DNA of 64,000 nucleotides from Candidatus Cloacimonas sp. (GCA_039680785.1 JBDKSF010000043.1:1-64000); one strand, 5' to 3'; positions 1 to 9,854 are shown, counted from the stretch's first letter. A program made the numbers and translations. The notes: generated by a model from the sequence alone, not told the origin.

Positions 1-1943
1 GAGGTCCTGATGATGAGGGCTATTTGCTAAAGGATAAAAAGGGCGTAAGATCTTTTTCAGGAGTAGATTCAACCGCGGAAATAAAATCTCTATATCCTAT
101 ATTGACGAATGATTCTAATTTTTGGGCAAAGCAAGGTGGGAAAGCACAGGATAATTATGCTGGCTTAGAAAATATTATATTAGGAATGGGTTTTCGGCGA
201 TTGAGCATTTTGGAATTGAAGCCAATTGGCCATCAGCCGATGTTTGATAGAGAACTGGGCATAGCAATTTGTTTTAACGGCGAAATATATAACTATTTGG
301 AACTGCGGGAAGAACTTAAGGCAAAGGGTTATAAATTTTTCAGCAATAGTGACACGGAAGTGATTATCAAGGCATATCACTTTTGGGGTGAGAATTGTGT
401 GCAGCATTTTAACGGAATGTGGGCATTTTCTTTATGGGACGAAAACAAAAATATGCTCTTCTGCAGTCGTGATCGTTATGGCATAAAACCCTTTTATTAT
501 GCAGTTCAGGATGGAATTTTATATTGGGGCAGTGAAGTTAAACAGCTTTTGCTAACTCCTATAGACAAAAACTTAAATCAGGCAATGATTTGGCGTAGTA
601 TGAAGATAAATTCTTTGCTTGTTTATGAAGATGAGACCTATTGGCAAAATATTCGCTGTTTGAAACCCGGGCATAATTTGATTGTAACCAATGGTAAACT
701 TCATATAACTCCATATTACGATATAGACATAGCCAATTTGGAAAGTTCGCGGCTATCTTTTAACGAGGCAGTTGAACAATATAGAAGCATCTTTTTGGAT
801 TCCATTGATTTACAATTGCGCAGTGATGTAGAAATTGGAGCTACTCTTTCCGGAGGGATGGATTCTTCAGCTATTGTTTGTTCTGTAGTGCGTAAAAAGA
901 ATAAACCCATAAAGACATTTTCTTCCTATTATGCTTATCCTCCGGAATTGGATGAACGCAAATGGATAGAAAAAATCGTGCAACAGACCTCTTGCCAGTC
1001 ATTTTTGGTTTGTCCTAAAGCGGAAGATGCCATAGAGGGTTGGGAAAAATTAACTTATTATAACGATCTCCCTTTGGCGGCTGGCTTTGTATCCCAAAAT
1101 GCTGTTTTGCAAGAAGCGCATCAACAAGGAATAAAGGTTTTGCTTTCGGGACAAGGTTCCGATGAAATTTCTGCGGGATACAGACATTCTTTATATCGCT
1201 ATTTTGCCGATTTGATCAGAAGTATGCAAATAGGTAAATTAGGAAAAGAACTGCCCGGATATTTGCAAAAAGACAATAAAGCATTTCCCAAACTGGGCAA
1301 AATTATGCTTTCCACTTTTCTACCAGAATCATCACTCTATAATCTGGAATTTTCTTATTACCGTTTTGAGCCCTTTAATCGTGCTTTTACTAAGGAAACA
1401 AAGAATGCGTGTGGAGAACAAATTTTAAAAAAGATAAGCGATATTAAGGCATCTCGACTTTCCAATTTTCTCTATAATATGATTCATAACACTTCTCTTC
1501 AAACATTGTTGCATTTTGAAGATCGGATGGCGATGGCGAATTCAGTGGAAAGCAGAGTTCCTTTTTTGGACTATCGTTTGGTGGATTTTGTCTTTTCTCT
1601 GCCCTCTCGTTTTAAAGTTAACCCTCCCTATACGAAAGTGATACATCGATCTGCAATGCAAGAATTGATTCCGGAAGAGATATATAAACGCCAAGATAAA
1701 GGTATTTTTTCTTCGCCCTTTTATCAGGTCTGGATGAAAAATGAACTAAAATCATTTATTAATGATATTTTTAATGGTAGTGATTTCAGGCAGCGAGGGA
1801 TTTGGCATTTGCCCAAGATTAATGATCAGTGGCATAAATACTTAGCTGGAGATAACAGCCAAGCGGAAATGTTATTTAATGTTGTTGCTCTGGAATTGTG
1901 GTTCAGAGAATTTGTGGATAGCCCTTTAGGAGGAAATATATGA
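1..1943 (+). CDS. asnB: Asparagine synthase (glutamine-hydrolysing), 5' truncated by window edge
   Basis: Cytoplasmic enzyme that makes asparagine from aspartate, glutamine and ATP. The first bases already read in frame as RGPDDEGY, the motif about 30 residues into class II glutaminase domains, so the true start and catalytic Cys2 lie upstream of the window; the TTG at 24 is not the start. Visible are the remaining glutaminase domain (FNGEIYNY, SDTEV), then the synthetase domain with the PP-loop SGGMDSS about 285 codons in and SVESRVPFLDYRLVDF near the C-terminus. The frame is intact to the TGA. The next gene starts inside this stop codon (ATGA), so the two are probably co-transcribed. Homologues in polysaccharide loci may amidate other substrates; sequence alone does not exclude this. 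Confidence 0.93.
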   Translation, partial: GPDDEGYLLKDKKGVRSFSGVDSTAEIKSLYPILTNDSNFWAKQGGKAQDNYAGLENIILGMGFRRLSILELKPIGHQPMFDRELGIAICFNGEIYNYLELREELKAKGYKFFSNSDTEVIIKAYHFWGENCVQHFNGMWAFSLWDENKNMLFCSRDRYGIKPFYYAVQDGILYWGSEVKQLLLTPIDKNLNQAMIWRSMKINSLLVYEDETYWQNIRCLKPGHNLIVTNGKLHITPYYDIDIANLESSRLSFNEAVEQYRSIFLDSIDLQLRSDVEIGATLSGGMDSSAIVCSVVRKKNKPIKTFSSYYAYPPELDERKWIEKIVQQTSCQSFLVCPKAEDAIEGWEKLTYYNDLPLAAGFVSQNAVLQEAHQQGIKVLLSGQGSDEISAGYRHSLYRYFADLIRSMQIGKLGKELPGYLQKDNKAFPKLGKIMLSTFLPESSLYNLEFSYYRFEPFNRAFTKETKNACGEQILKKISDIKASRLSNFLYNMIHNTSLQTLLHFEDRMAMANSVESRVPFLDYRLVDFVFSLPSRFKVNPPYTKVIHRSAMQELIPEEIYKRQDKGIFSSPFYQVWMKNELKSFINDIFNGSDFRQRGIWHLPKINDQWHKYLAGDNSQAEMLFNVVALELWFREFVDSPLGGNI

Positions 1944-2824
1944 AAAATTTCTTTAAGTTCATAGTGTTTTGGCTGCTGCTTATATCGCTTTGTTCTTGCC
2001 AACTTTTTAAAAGCCCTACAGTTACCAAAATTCAAGATGTTAAAATTGTTTCCATCACTCCTGATTTAAGCACGGTAAAAATATCGCTAATGGTCAATAA
2101 TCCTAATTGTTACAAACTAAAACTGGATAAATTAAATGTAGAACTGCTGAATAAAGACCGCCAAAAAGTGGGAACGGCTACGCTCCAAAATATGGTGGAA
2201 ATACCCAAAAAGTCAGGTATTTGTTTGGATTTTACGGTTGAGTTGGAAACCCGTCCAGTAGTGAAAATGGTTAGTTCTCTTGATCAGAAAGTGCCGTTTT
2301 TCATTACTGGCAAAGGTCACGGGAAAATTATGGGAATGAGTAAAACATTTAATTTTGATGAGCCCTACGAATTGGATATGAAGGAAGAATTGCAGAAAAT
2401 CATTCCCAAATTCACGGCTAATGGTCAGAGTTTATTTAAAATCACTAAAACTACCGTGGAAAAAATAGGCATTGGCGAAACGGAATTGCATATCCATTTT
2501 ATCGTTTTGAATCCTTATGGGCTTACTTTTAATTTAAAGAGCTTTCCGGCAGATATTTATATCAGTGATAAATTAGCGGGCAAGGGAGAGCTGAAAAATC
2601 AGCTGAAATTCAACGAAAATATTTTTTCGCAAGACGGCGTAATGGTGTTTAAATTAAATAATTTGAAATCTATCTTGGGAGCGGTGAAAGGAGCTTTTCA
2701 AGGAGAAATTAAATACAGCGTGAAAGGTAAAGTGAATATTGATGCCTTGGGAATGCAAATAAATCAGCCCTATTCCTATCAGGATGCTTTACCTGTAAAT
2801 ATTCTGGATATGTTGTTGAACTGA
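1940..2824 (+). CDS. LEA type 2 / WHy-domain lipoprotein
   Basis: A 294-residue predicted lipoprotein. The N-terminus is a hydrophobic signal with lipobox-like LCSC, so the mature protein would be lipidated at Cys20. Two successive beta-rich segments fit the LEA14-like (water stress and hypersensitive response) fold: an N-terminal one with KISLMVNNPN and a second around HIHFIVLNPYGL. Each contains the typical 'xxNPN/NPY' strand in which small extracytoplasmic LEA14 proteins alternate hydrophobic residues. Role unknown; such proteins are usually linked to envelope stress or desiccation tolerance, which is inference here. It overlaps asnB by 4 bases, so translation is probably coupled. No promoter of its own is visible. 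Confidence 0.75.
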   Translation: MKNFFKFIVFWLLLISLCSCQLFKSPTVTKIQDVKIVSITPDLSTVKISLMVNNPNCYKLKLDKLNVELLNKDRQKVGTATLQNMVEIPKKSGICLDFTVELETRPVVKMVSSLDQKVPFFITGKGHGKIMGMSKTFNFDEPYELDMKEELQKIIPKFTANGQSLFKITKTTVEKIGIGETELHIHFIVLNPYGLTFNLKSFPADIYISDKLAGKGELKNQLKFNENIFSQDGVMVFKLNNLKSILGAVKGAFQGEIKYSVKGKVNIDALGMQINQPYSYQDALPVNILDMLLN

Positions 2825-2856
2825 TGCATAAAGCAGGTCTGAAAACACGATTCTGC

Positions 2857-2884
2857 TTGACATTTAATCATAAGCGGTTATTAT
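2857..2884 (+). promoter_or_regulatory. Sigma-70-like promoter for the 2919 gene
   Basis: TTGACA at 2857-2862, a 16-base spacer, then TATTAT at 2879-2884. Start of transcription would fall near 2891, giving a short leader that carries the AAAGGAG ribosome site just before the ATG at 2919. It is one of the two best-matching promoters in the window. Confidence 0.55.
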
Positions 2885-2918
2885 GAAATAAAGAACTCTA
2901 TAGCTAAAGGAGAAAAAG

Positions 2919-4514
2919 ATGAGAAAAATTTTATTTGCCATAGCGATCTTGTTGCCTGTGTTTTTATTGGGGCAGGTAAACAATAACGAAACTGTGATCC
3001 CGGGTGACCCGATGTCTGAAACAGAAACGGAAAATCCAGAAGGAACGCAATGGGGAATGGGTGGAGCTGTCGGATCCATTACAATTGATAATCAGACCTA
3101 CTCTCAAATTCGTTTACAACCGGAATTGCAGCTGGGAAAATTTGGAGTTGGTTTGGATATTGATTTAATCATTGATTCGGAAGGCAATGTGCGAAAAGAG
3201 GATTGGGATGAATGGCAGGATTTTGTGAATAAGATATTGTATATCAGATTTGCTCAACGCAATGATCCTTTCTTTTTTAAAATTGGCAGCATTCCGGACT
3301 ATACTTTGGGCAATGGCTTGATCTTCAATAATTACTCCAATATGACGCTCTATCCAAATGTTAAAAATGTAGGTGGCTATGTAGGAATTAATACTTCCAT
3401 CTCAGGTTTGGGGTTTGAAGCATATACGCATAATGTATATAAAAATGAGATCTTAGCCGGTAGAGTTCATATTCAACCTTTGGCATCTACCAATATTCCT
3501 CTTTTAAGTAAAATGCGTTTAGGTGTTAATGCTGGCATAGATCGCGATCAGTTTGCCAAATATGAAGATGATGATGATGATAACATTCCGGATGTTTACG
3601 ATAAATTTCCCAAGGATAAAACCAGATATTTAGATACCGATAATGATCATATTGCCGATAATGACGATATAGACATCGACGGGGACGGAATTTTGGATCA
3701 TCCGGACTATAATCCTTTCGTGGCACAAAATTTCCCTGGTATTGAAAATATCGCTCAGGGCTATAATTTGGATACAATTGTTTTTCCTGATAGTGCAGCA
3801 GCTTATAGTAAAAAGAACGAAATCATCATTTACAGCGCCGATTACCAATTGCCTTTAATTGAAACCGATCGCTTTAACCTGATCAATTATGGTGAAATAG
3901 CCAAAATTGACGGCTATGGGTCTGGAATGGTTTTTCCCGGATTTAGCAGTAAATTCTTTATCTTTGATGCCCACTTGGAATTTAGAAATTTTGGCGATCA
4001 ATTCTTGCCTGGTTATTTTGACAACCAGTATGACCAACAACGAGCTCAAGTGAAACATATTACATTAGATGAAAGTGGCCGTCAATACTGGTTTTTAACC
4101 ACTAAGGAAGAAACCCTGAATGAGGTTGAATCATCCTTAGGTTGGTTTGGTTATTTAAGAGCCGATTTATTCAATTTTATGTTCGCCAAAATTGCCTACC
4201 AGGATATGTATGGGAAAAATACCAATTTGGGTAAATCGCTCTGGGGCAGCATAACAGTAAATCCGGCAATGGTTCCCAAGCTGAAAGAAGCAACCATTTA
4301 TTATTCACAAACTAATGCAAACTACTTAAACTTTAAGTATCTCCGTAATGATAACTCACACATTTTAGGCCGATTGGTTTATGCCATTTCTGAAAATGCA
4401 AATCTGGTGGGACGCTATAGTGAATTTTACACAGATATCAATGGAGACGGAAGAATTAAAGGCAGCGATGAAATTATGGAAACTTTAACCTTTGGAGTGG
4501 AATTTCAATTTTAA
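2919..4514 (+). CDS. Outer-membrane protein with thrombospondin type 3-like calcium repeats
   Basis: A 531-residue secreted protein. A signal peptide (MRKILFAIAILLPVFLLGQ) is followed by beta-strand-rich sequence and, at about residues 215-270, an Asp-rich stretch (DDDDDNIPDVYDKFP, DTDNDHIADNDD, DIDGDGILDHPDYNP) that matches thrombospondin type 3 calcium-binding loops. The C-terminal two thirds have alternating aromatic/polar strands, and the chain ends in GVEFQF, an aromatic end typical of outer-membrane barrels. I infer a barrel with a calcium-stabilised extracellular or periplasmic insert; the exact function is unknown. It has its own promoter and an AAAGGAG site. It converges on manA with a 4-base overlap of the gene ends and no terminator between them. 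Confidence 0.75.
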   Translation: MRKILFAIAILLPVFLLGQVNNNETVIPGDPMSETETENPEGTQWGMGGAVGSITIDNQTYSQIRLQPELQLGKFGVGLDIDLIIDSEGNVRKEDWDEWQDFVNKILYIRFAQRNDPFFFKIGSIPDYTLGNGLIFNNYSNMTLYPNVKNVGGYVGINTSISGLGFEAYTHNVYKNEILAGRVHIQPLASTNIPLLSKMRLGVNAGIDRDQFAKYEDDDDDNIPDVYDKFPKDKTRYLDTDNDHIADNDDIDIDGDGILDHPDYNPFVAQNFPGIENIAQGYNLDTIVFPDSAAAYSKKNEIIIYSADYQLPLIETDRFNLINYGEIAKIDGYGSGMVFPGFSSKFFIFDAHLEFRNFGDQFLPGYFDNQYDQQRAQVKHITLDESGRQYWFLTTKEETLNEVESSLGWFGYLRADLFNFMFAKIAYQDMYGKNTNLGKSLWGSITVNPAMVPKLKEATIYYSQTNANYLNFKYLRNDNSHILGRLVYAISENANLVGRYSEFYTDINGDGRIKGSDEIMETLTFGVEFQF

Positions 4515-5677
4515 CCGACGGTAGCTATATAAAGATCTGCGGTTCCGGACATACGGATTGTTTTTTCTCCATAGGGGACAAACATTGCTTGTCCTTTATT
4601 TAAAGTAAAGCCGCTTTCCGTATTCAGAGAGCCCCTAAAACAAAAAACCAGCAAGGGTTTATACTGGCTGTCCAAAATATAATTGCCATCCAGTAAAAGG
4701 CGCGCAAGGCGAAAATCTTCCGTAGGATTAGGATAAAAAATGAGTTCATTCATTTTCAAGTGAGGGTGTAAAACCCGTGGTAGATAGGGTTCAAAACGAG
4801 TGATGGAAAAAAGGATATCCCTATCTATATGTTTGGGAGTAAGCCCTCCCCTAATGACATTATCAGAATTGGTCATAATTTCTATTCCTGCACCTTGAAT
4901 GTAAGAATGTAAAATTCCCGTTTCCAGAAAAATCGCCTGACCCGGTTGGAGAGTAAAAGTATTTAACAAAAGCGGACTAATAACACCGCTGTCGTTTGGG
5001 TAAAATTCGTTTAAATGTTTACAAATCTGGCAAGTAAACTTAAGTTTGGGGCTGATTGACTCTTTACATTCTTCCATAGCAGCAAAAAATTGAGTTAACT
5101 GTGCTGAATTGCTATCCATAATTTGACTGAATAAAAGCTTCAGATTTTTTTGAGAAGGTTTTTTCTCGAAAGAGCTATATGATTGCCAAACAGCGTTTAG
5201 TTTTAGCACTGTAAAATTGCGAATGATTTCCTGATAAGGTCTGAATCCACACATTGCAATAAAAGGAGTAAGCGCACAAATAAGTTCCGGTTTAGGGTGG
5301 GGGTCTTTAAAAATGCGTTGGGGATCAGATAAAGGAATTCCTGCATTTTCTTCTTTGCGGAAACCATTTTCAGCTGTTTTTTCATCTGGATGGGTTTGCA
5401 GAGAAAGTGGTTCAGCCGCTGCCAAGACCTTGAATAAGAAAGGCAAATTATCACTGATGGCATTTCCCAGCATAGTTTCTTTATTATCTCGCAATAACAT
5501 ATCCAAAGGTATGTTACCTTGATCGGTTATGGCAAAAGAGGGTGATTGAGGATGAGCGCCAAACCATGCTTCTGCCAATGGTTTACCAATTATTCCGGGT
5601 TCACTAATCAGGTCTTGGATGTATTTTATATCACCCCAGGAATATGTCTTTAACGAGGGTTTAATTAGATAAGGCAT
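4511..5677 (-). CDS. manA: Mannose-6-phosphate isomerase, type I
   Basis: Interconverts fructose-6-phosphate and mannose-6-phosphate, the entry to GDP-mannose and related surface sugars. At 388 residues it is full length for a class I cupin enzyme. The zinc-site signature QTHPDEK, the following PELICALTPF, and the C-terminal GAGIEIMTNSDNVIRGG motif are all present. It lies 11 bases downstream of the MBOAT gene on the same strand, so it is probably the last gene of the glycan-modification operon that starts near 9.9 kb. This suggests that mannose-derived sugar is a component of the glycan being modified (inference). Confidence 0.95.
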   Translation of the reverse strand: MPYLIKPSLKTYSWGDIKYIQDLISEPGIIGKPLAEAWFGAHPQSPSFAITDQGNIPLDMLLRDNKETMLGNAISDNLPFLFKVLAAAEPLSLQTHPDEKTAENGFRKEENAGIPLSDPQRIFKDPHPKPELICALTPFIAMCGFRPYQEIIRNFTVLKLNAVWQSYSSFEKKPSQKNLKLLFSQIMDSNSAQLTQFFAAMEECKESISPKLKFTCQICKHLNEFYPNDSGVISPLLLNTFTLQPGQAIFLETGILHSYIQGAGIEIMTNSDNVIRGGLTPKHIDRDILFSITRFEPYLPRVLHPHLKMNELIFYPNPTEDFRLARLLLDGNYILDSQYKPLLVFCFRGSLNTESGFTLNKGQAMFVPYGEKTIRMSGTADLYIATVG

Positions 5678-5688
5678 AAATCATCTCC

Positions 5689-7158
5689 TTAAAATTGAAA
5701 ATAAATGAAAGGTTGGATAGCCGCCGAACGAAACTGAAAGAGAACCCAGATAAGAAATGCTAACAATAGTGATTGTAGAACCAACGGGCATTTCCGGAAG
5801 AATCTTTCCAGATAATTGTTGTATCCTTCTGGCATCCAGTGAAATATATACCCAAGCAAAATTAAAACAGCACATATATGATATTGACTGATCCATTGGA
5901 AGAATATATTTCCGTGAAAATCAGTAAAAATGCGTTTCAAAATTAACCAAGCGACGGAAAAATCGGGAGAACGGAAGAATATCCAGCCAAAACAAACAAA
6001 ATGGAAAGTTACTATCACGCCCACATATTTCATCACTTTGGTTTGCATAATTTTTAACTTTAGAATCATTTTATCCAGAACCAAAGCGATGCCATGGATT
6101 CCACCCCAAACGACAAAATTCCAGGATGCCCCATGCCACAAACCACCTAAAAGCATAGTAATCATAAGATTTAAATACTGTCTGGGTTTGCCTTTTCTGT
6201 TTCCCCCCAAAGGTATATAAAGATAATCTCTTAGCCAGGAGGAAAGTGAAATATGCCAACGCCGCCAAAAATCGGTTACCGAAGTTGCTCGATAGGGTGT
6301 TAAAAAGTTTACTGGCAAAGAAAAACCCATTAAGGCAGCTAACCCAATCGCGATATCTGAATACCCACTAAAATCACAGTAAATTTGTAAAGCATAGGCA
6401 TAAACGCCCAAAAGATTCTCTACACCGGAAAAAAGAGCTGGATTTTCAAAAATGCGATCTACAAAGTTGATGGATAGATAATCCGCAATCACGGCTTTTT
6501 TGAGTAAACCGGAAAATATTAACACCAGCGCTTTGGCTATTGTATCCTTGTCTAAACTTAGCTTCTTATGAATTTGGGGAATAAAATAGCTTGCTCGGAC
6601 AATTGGTCCTGCCACCAGTTGCGGAAAGAAAGACACGAAAAAAGTGAAATCCACGAAACTCTTAAGCGGTTCCAGCTTTCCGAAATAAATATCCAGAGTA
6701 TAACTCCAGGTTTGAAAAGTGAAAAAGGAAATTCCTACGGGTAAAATAATGTCATATAGAGGTAATTGGCCTCCGAAAATCTGATTGATGGTTGTGATGA
6801 GAAAATTGGTATATTTAAAATAGCCCAAAGTTCCCAAATTCCAAAAAACACTAATCCAGATATAAAAACGCTTCATTGCCTTACTCTTGGCATTGTAGAT
6901 GAGAGCGCCCAAACCATAGTTAATTAGAGAAGTAACTAACAATAAAATTAAGAAACTACCGCTGGTTTTGTAATAAAAATACAAAGAGACAAGCATCAGA
7001 TACCAAGTGCGGACTTTTACTTTATTCACTACCAGAGGATAAAATAGTAAAACAACTATGAAGAAAAATAGAAAGAAAGTGCTATGAAACAGTAATGGCT
7101 GTTGTGGATCGTAGGCAAAACTATTAATAATATTTTGAATTACGGGAGGCATCGTCAT
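5689..7158 (-). CDS. MBOAT-family O-acyltransferase (AlgI/DltB type)
   Basis: Multi-spanning inner-membrane protein of 489 residues that would pass an acyl group, usually acetyl, across the membrane for O-acylation of a cell-surface polymer. The AlgI-type signatures are clear: FWRRWHISLSSWLRDYLY, IPLGGNRKGK and GGLWHGASWNFVVWG, the last containing the conserved catalytic His. Ten or more hydrophobic segments are visible. The ATG at 7158 overlaps the stop of the upstream SGNH gene (ATGA). The AlgI-AlgJ-AlgX precedent implies that the two neighbouring SGNH proteins are the periplasmic partners that complete the transfer. The polymer is not identified. Confidence 0.93.
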   Translation of the reverse strand: MTMPPVIQNIINSFAYDPQQPLLFHSTFFLFFFIVVLLFYPLVVNKVKVRTWYLMLVSLYFYYKTSGSFLILLLVTSLINYGLGALIYNAKSKAMKRFYIWISVFWNLGTLGYFKYTNFLITTINQIFGGQLPLYDIILPVGISFFTFQTWSYTLDIYFGKLEPLKSFVDFTFFVSFFPQLVAGPIVRASYFIPQIHKKLSLDKDTIAKALVLIFSGLLKKAVIADYLSINFVDRIFENPALFSGVENLLGVYAYALQIYCDFSGYSDIAIGLAALMGFSLPVNFLTPYRATSVTDFWRRWHISLSSWLRDYLYIPLGGNRKGKPRQYLNLMITMLLGGLWHGASWNFVVWGGIHGIALVLDKMILKLKIMQTKVMKYVGVIVTFHFVCFGWIFFRSPDFSVAWLILKRIFTDFHGNIFFQWISQYHICAVLILLGYIFHWMPEGYNNYLERFFRKCPLVLQSLLLAFLIWVLFQFRSAAIQPFIYFQF

Positions 7159-8462
7159 TGCTTTTGTCCTGCTTTTTCACTGAGACCTTTGTAACTTTTT
7201 ATTAGTGCTTGATAAAAGAGGTAGCCATGCAGCATATATCCTTTGGGAGTGTAATGAAGCAAGTCCTTGGCAGACATTTGATTAGTTCTCCATTGTTGAA
7301 CACTGTTATTTCCTCCCATTACGGCACTCAAATCCCACCAAGCGCATTGATTATTTTTGGCATAGTTAATAATGATGTTTTCCACTTTATCCAGATCAGC
7401 ATTATGTTTACCCCACTTGTTAGAATCAGGCGGCAGAGTAAAAAGAACAGGTGTTTCAGGATTATACTGTCTTAAATTATGCATAAAAGCCGTAAGATTT
7501 TGGGTGAAAACATCATTTCTAAAATTTCCCTGGGCATCGTTTGTCCCTAAGGAGATGACAATTAAATCGGGTTTTAAAAAACCAATCTGTTCAAACAGAG
7601 CGGATTGTCCCTGCAGGGTGTAAAAACCGGCGCCGTTGATTCCTGAAGAGTGATATAGTAACCCTGGTTTTTCATTTTCCAAACACAGTCCATACAGAAT
7701 GGATGATTCCCCCGCCAAAGAAATTTTCAGAGAAGAAACTGGTTTTTCACAGGAAACGCTGCTGTAATAATAATTACCTGTTTTAAAACATAGTTCTTGG
7801 GTTTCCCCTACCGGGGATTCCACTACAGGTCTCAAACCGGGCAGGGAGGTCAACATAGATAATTTGCTGAACCTGTTGTCTCCTCCAAAAAAATTGTTGG
7901 TTGCTATTTCCAAAGAACTGCCTTCTTTTATGTTAAGCGCAAAACCGCTTAATCCGTGTTCCGCAATATTGCGATTGAAAGAACCACTGGCTGTAATTTT
8001 ATAATCGTCTGGTTGATTTGTTCCTGCCAAACGGAGAGGGAAAATCAGACCCCTTCCGGCATTGCCAAAATATTTTTGCAATGAGGTTCTTGCCGTTCCA
8101 GAAAAATAACCGGATTGAATATGGGAATCGCCAATTTGGTAGATTGTTACTTTATCTCTTAATCCGCTGCGCAATTCCAGCAATTTTTCATAAAGACCTT
8201 TCAGTGCTTTTTTATCGCCGGAAAAGTGGTTTTTATCCAGATTCAGGAATTTGAATTGATTTAAGTATTCATTACTTTCCAAAAGCAGGTAGTAGCTTTG
8301 AATGAATTCCTCAAGAGTATCCATATCGGAAGGATATTCTTCTTCGGTGAAAAGTTCTTCGCCATTTGCCAAAGTGTCTTTATCTTCTGCATTGCTACTT
8401 GAAAGCAATAAAATAAAAGTAAGAACTAAAATGCAAACAGCGATATAATAACGGTGTGCCAA
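7155..8462 (-). CDS. SGNH/GDSL-type esterase or acetyltransferase partner (second SGNH protein)
   Basis: A 435-residue exported protein with an N-terminal hydrophobic helix (YYIAVCILVLTFILLLS). The SGNH blocks are visible: block I YQIGDSHIQSGYFSG with the nucleophile Ser of GDS, block III VISLGTNDAQGN, and block V KDLLHYTPKGY with the Asp-x-x-His pair. Between blocks I and III is a long beta-rich insertion. The start is a TTG directly after the stop of the upstream gene, supported by an AAGGAAGA ribosome site. Position between another SGNH protein and the MBOAT points to polysaccharide O-acetylation, as with AlgJ/AlgX; acting as a deacetylase is the alternative. Confidence 0.85.
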   Translation of the reverse strand: MAHRYYIAVCILVLTFILLLSSSNAEDKDTLANGEELFTEEEYPSDMDTLEEFIQSYYLLLESNEYLNQFKFLNLDKNHFSGDKKALKGLYEKLLELRSGLRDKVTIYQIGDSHIQSGYFSGTARTSLQKYFGNAGRGLIFPLRLAGTNQPDDYKITASGSFNRNIAEHGLSGFALNIKEGSSLEIATNNFFGGDNRFSKLSMLTSLPGLRPVVESPVGETQELCFKTGNYYYSSVSCEKPVSSLKISLAGESSILYGLCLENEKPGLLYHSSGINGAGFYTLQGQSALFEQIGFLKPDLIVISLGTNDAQGNFRNDVFTQNLTAFMHNLRQYNPETPVLFTLPPDSNKWGKHNADLDKVENIIINYAKNNQCAWWDLSAVMGGNNSVQQWRTNQMSAKDLLHYTPKGYMLHGYLFYQALIKSYKGLSEKAGQKQ

Positions 8463-9854
8463 TTATCTTCCTTTCAAATATGCCAAAAGCATTTCAGCAA
8501 TATGATCCGCTCCTGCTTTGGTAAAATGAGTATGATCTTTTCCTGCCCAAGACGGTTTGTGATTTACATAATTGGGCATAGAACTTACTCCTCCCATTGC
8601 CGTGAATAGATTCCAAAAACCACAACCAGTTTCTTTGGCAATGCGTGATTGAGCTGTAACCAAATAAGGAATATCGGGAGAAGTAATATATTCAGACCCC
8701 TGTTTAATACTTCTGTCATGGGCGCTGATTAGCAAAATCGGAACACCCGGAAGAGCATTTTGTATGTGTTTTATGCTTCTTATCATACCCCTTTCATAGT
8801 AGCCATAATTCCTAATTTTATAGTTGGATACATTTATGCCATAATGAAGGACAACCAAATCGTAATGAAGATTCTGTTGAAATTGAGTTAAAATATCCGA
8901 TCCGATCCGTTGAAAATACATTCCGGAATAACCTCGAATAGGATAATTATCTACATAAGCTCCTTGTGGCTCATCAAAACTAACTCCGTAAAGATGTAAG
9001 GGATCGTAAGCGCTAAATTCCAGCCGAATTTTTTTACAGGTATTTACTGGGCTGAGGTCTAAAACTTGAACTCCGAGTTGGCTATTTAAAAAGCGTTTAA
9101 TAGAAGGCGCTCCATCATAAGAGACCTTTACAAAACTGCTGTCCGTTCCCAAACTGTAAAAAAGCCGAATTTTTTTAAAATTAGTAGCTCCTCCTGGAAC
9201 AGCTGAAGCGGCATATTCTACCCAAGGATTGTAGTGAACATAAAAACGGGCGCTTTCTTTTTGTGGTTTTGGGCTTGCTACCTGGGCAGTATCAGAAACG
9301 GCTAAACTATCAAGTTGCAAGGGTTCTATCACTTTTTCCGCGAGATAGTAATTGCGGGGAATATATGTATATCCTGTTATTCCCAGAGGGACAGTTTTCT
9401 TTCCGGAACTCATAAATGAAATGCTTTCCCAATTGCGCGAAAAAGTATGTTTGATCGTTTGGCGAAAGTCAGCAACGATGGAAGTAATTCCCACCATTCC
9501 GATGCCTGATCCAGAATGAGTTGATTGTAGTTCCTGGCGCAATTTTCCCGTTATTAAATCCCCTTCAATAATGGAGTCACCATAATAGGCAATCCTCAAA
9601 TTTTCCGCGGGATTGTTCATCCTTGCTATAAATGACTGTAAAGGCAATAAATCGTTGGGAATAGCAATTGCTTCTTTTACTATTGTAGTATCGGCAGCTT
9701 CCAGTGTTTTTTGCGGTTCCAACGATTCCAGCCAAGCAAGCTTTTTTACCGGTAATATTTTATTATCGGAGGCAGGAATCAATCTTGCCAAAATTTCTAC
9801 CAAGATTACAGCCAATGCCACTAAAATAAGAGGTCTGATGAAAGCTTTATTCAT
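8463..9854 (-). CDS. SGNH/GDSL-type hydrolase, membrane anchored (first SGNH protein)
   Basis: First gene of the four-gene glycan-modification operon, 463 residues from the ATG at 9854, which is preferred over the GTG at 9860 because AGGTGG sits just upstream. An N-terminal membrane anchor (RPLILVALAVILVEILA) precedes the SGNH domain: RIAYYGDSIIEGDL (block I), LVVLHYGINVSNY (block III, where Gly-Ile-Asn replaces the usual Gly-x-Asn-Asp) and KDHTHFTKAGADH (block V with Asp-x-x-His). A beta-sandwich-like insertion lies in between, as in its neighbour; the two probably arose by duplication but have diverged widely. Predicted periplasmic O-acetyl transfer or removal on a surface polymer. Confidence 0.85.
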   Translation of the reverse strand: MNKAFIRPLILVALAVILVEILARLIPASDNKILPVKKLAWLESLEPQKTLEAADTTIVKEAIAIPNDLLPLQSFIARMNNPAENLRIAYYGDSIIEGDLITGKLRQELQSTHSGSGIGMVGITSIVADFRQTIKHTFSRNWESISFMSSGKKTVPLGITGYTYIPRNYYLAEKVIEPLQLDSLAVSDTAQVASPKPQKESARFYVHYNPWVEYAASAVPGGATNFKKIRLFYSLGTDSSFVKVSYDGAPSIKRFLNSQLGVQVLDLSPVNTCKKIRLEFSAYDPLHLYGVSFDEPQGAYVDNYPIRGYSGMYFQRIGSDILTQFQQNLHYDLVVLHYGINVSNYKIRNYGYYERGMIRSIKHIQNALPGVPILLISAHDRSIKQGSEYITSPDIPYLVTAQSRIAKETGCGFWNLFTAMGGVSSMPNYVNHKPSWAGKDHTHFTKAGADHIAEMLLAYLKGR

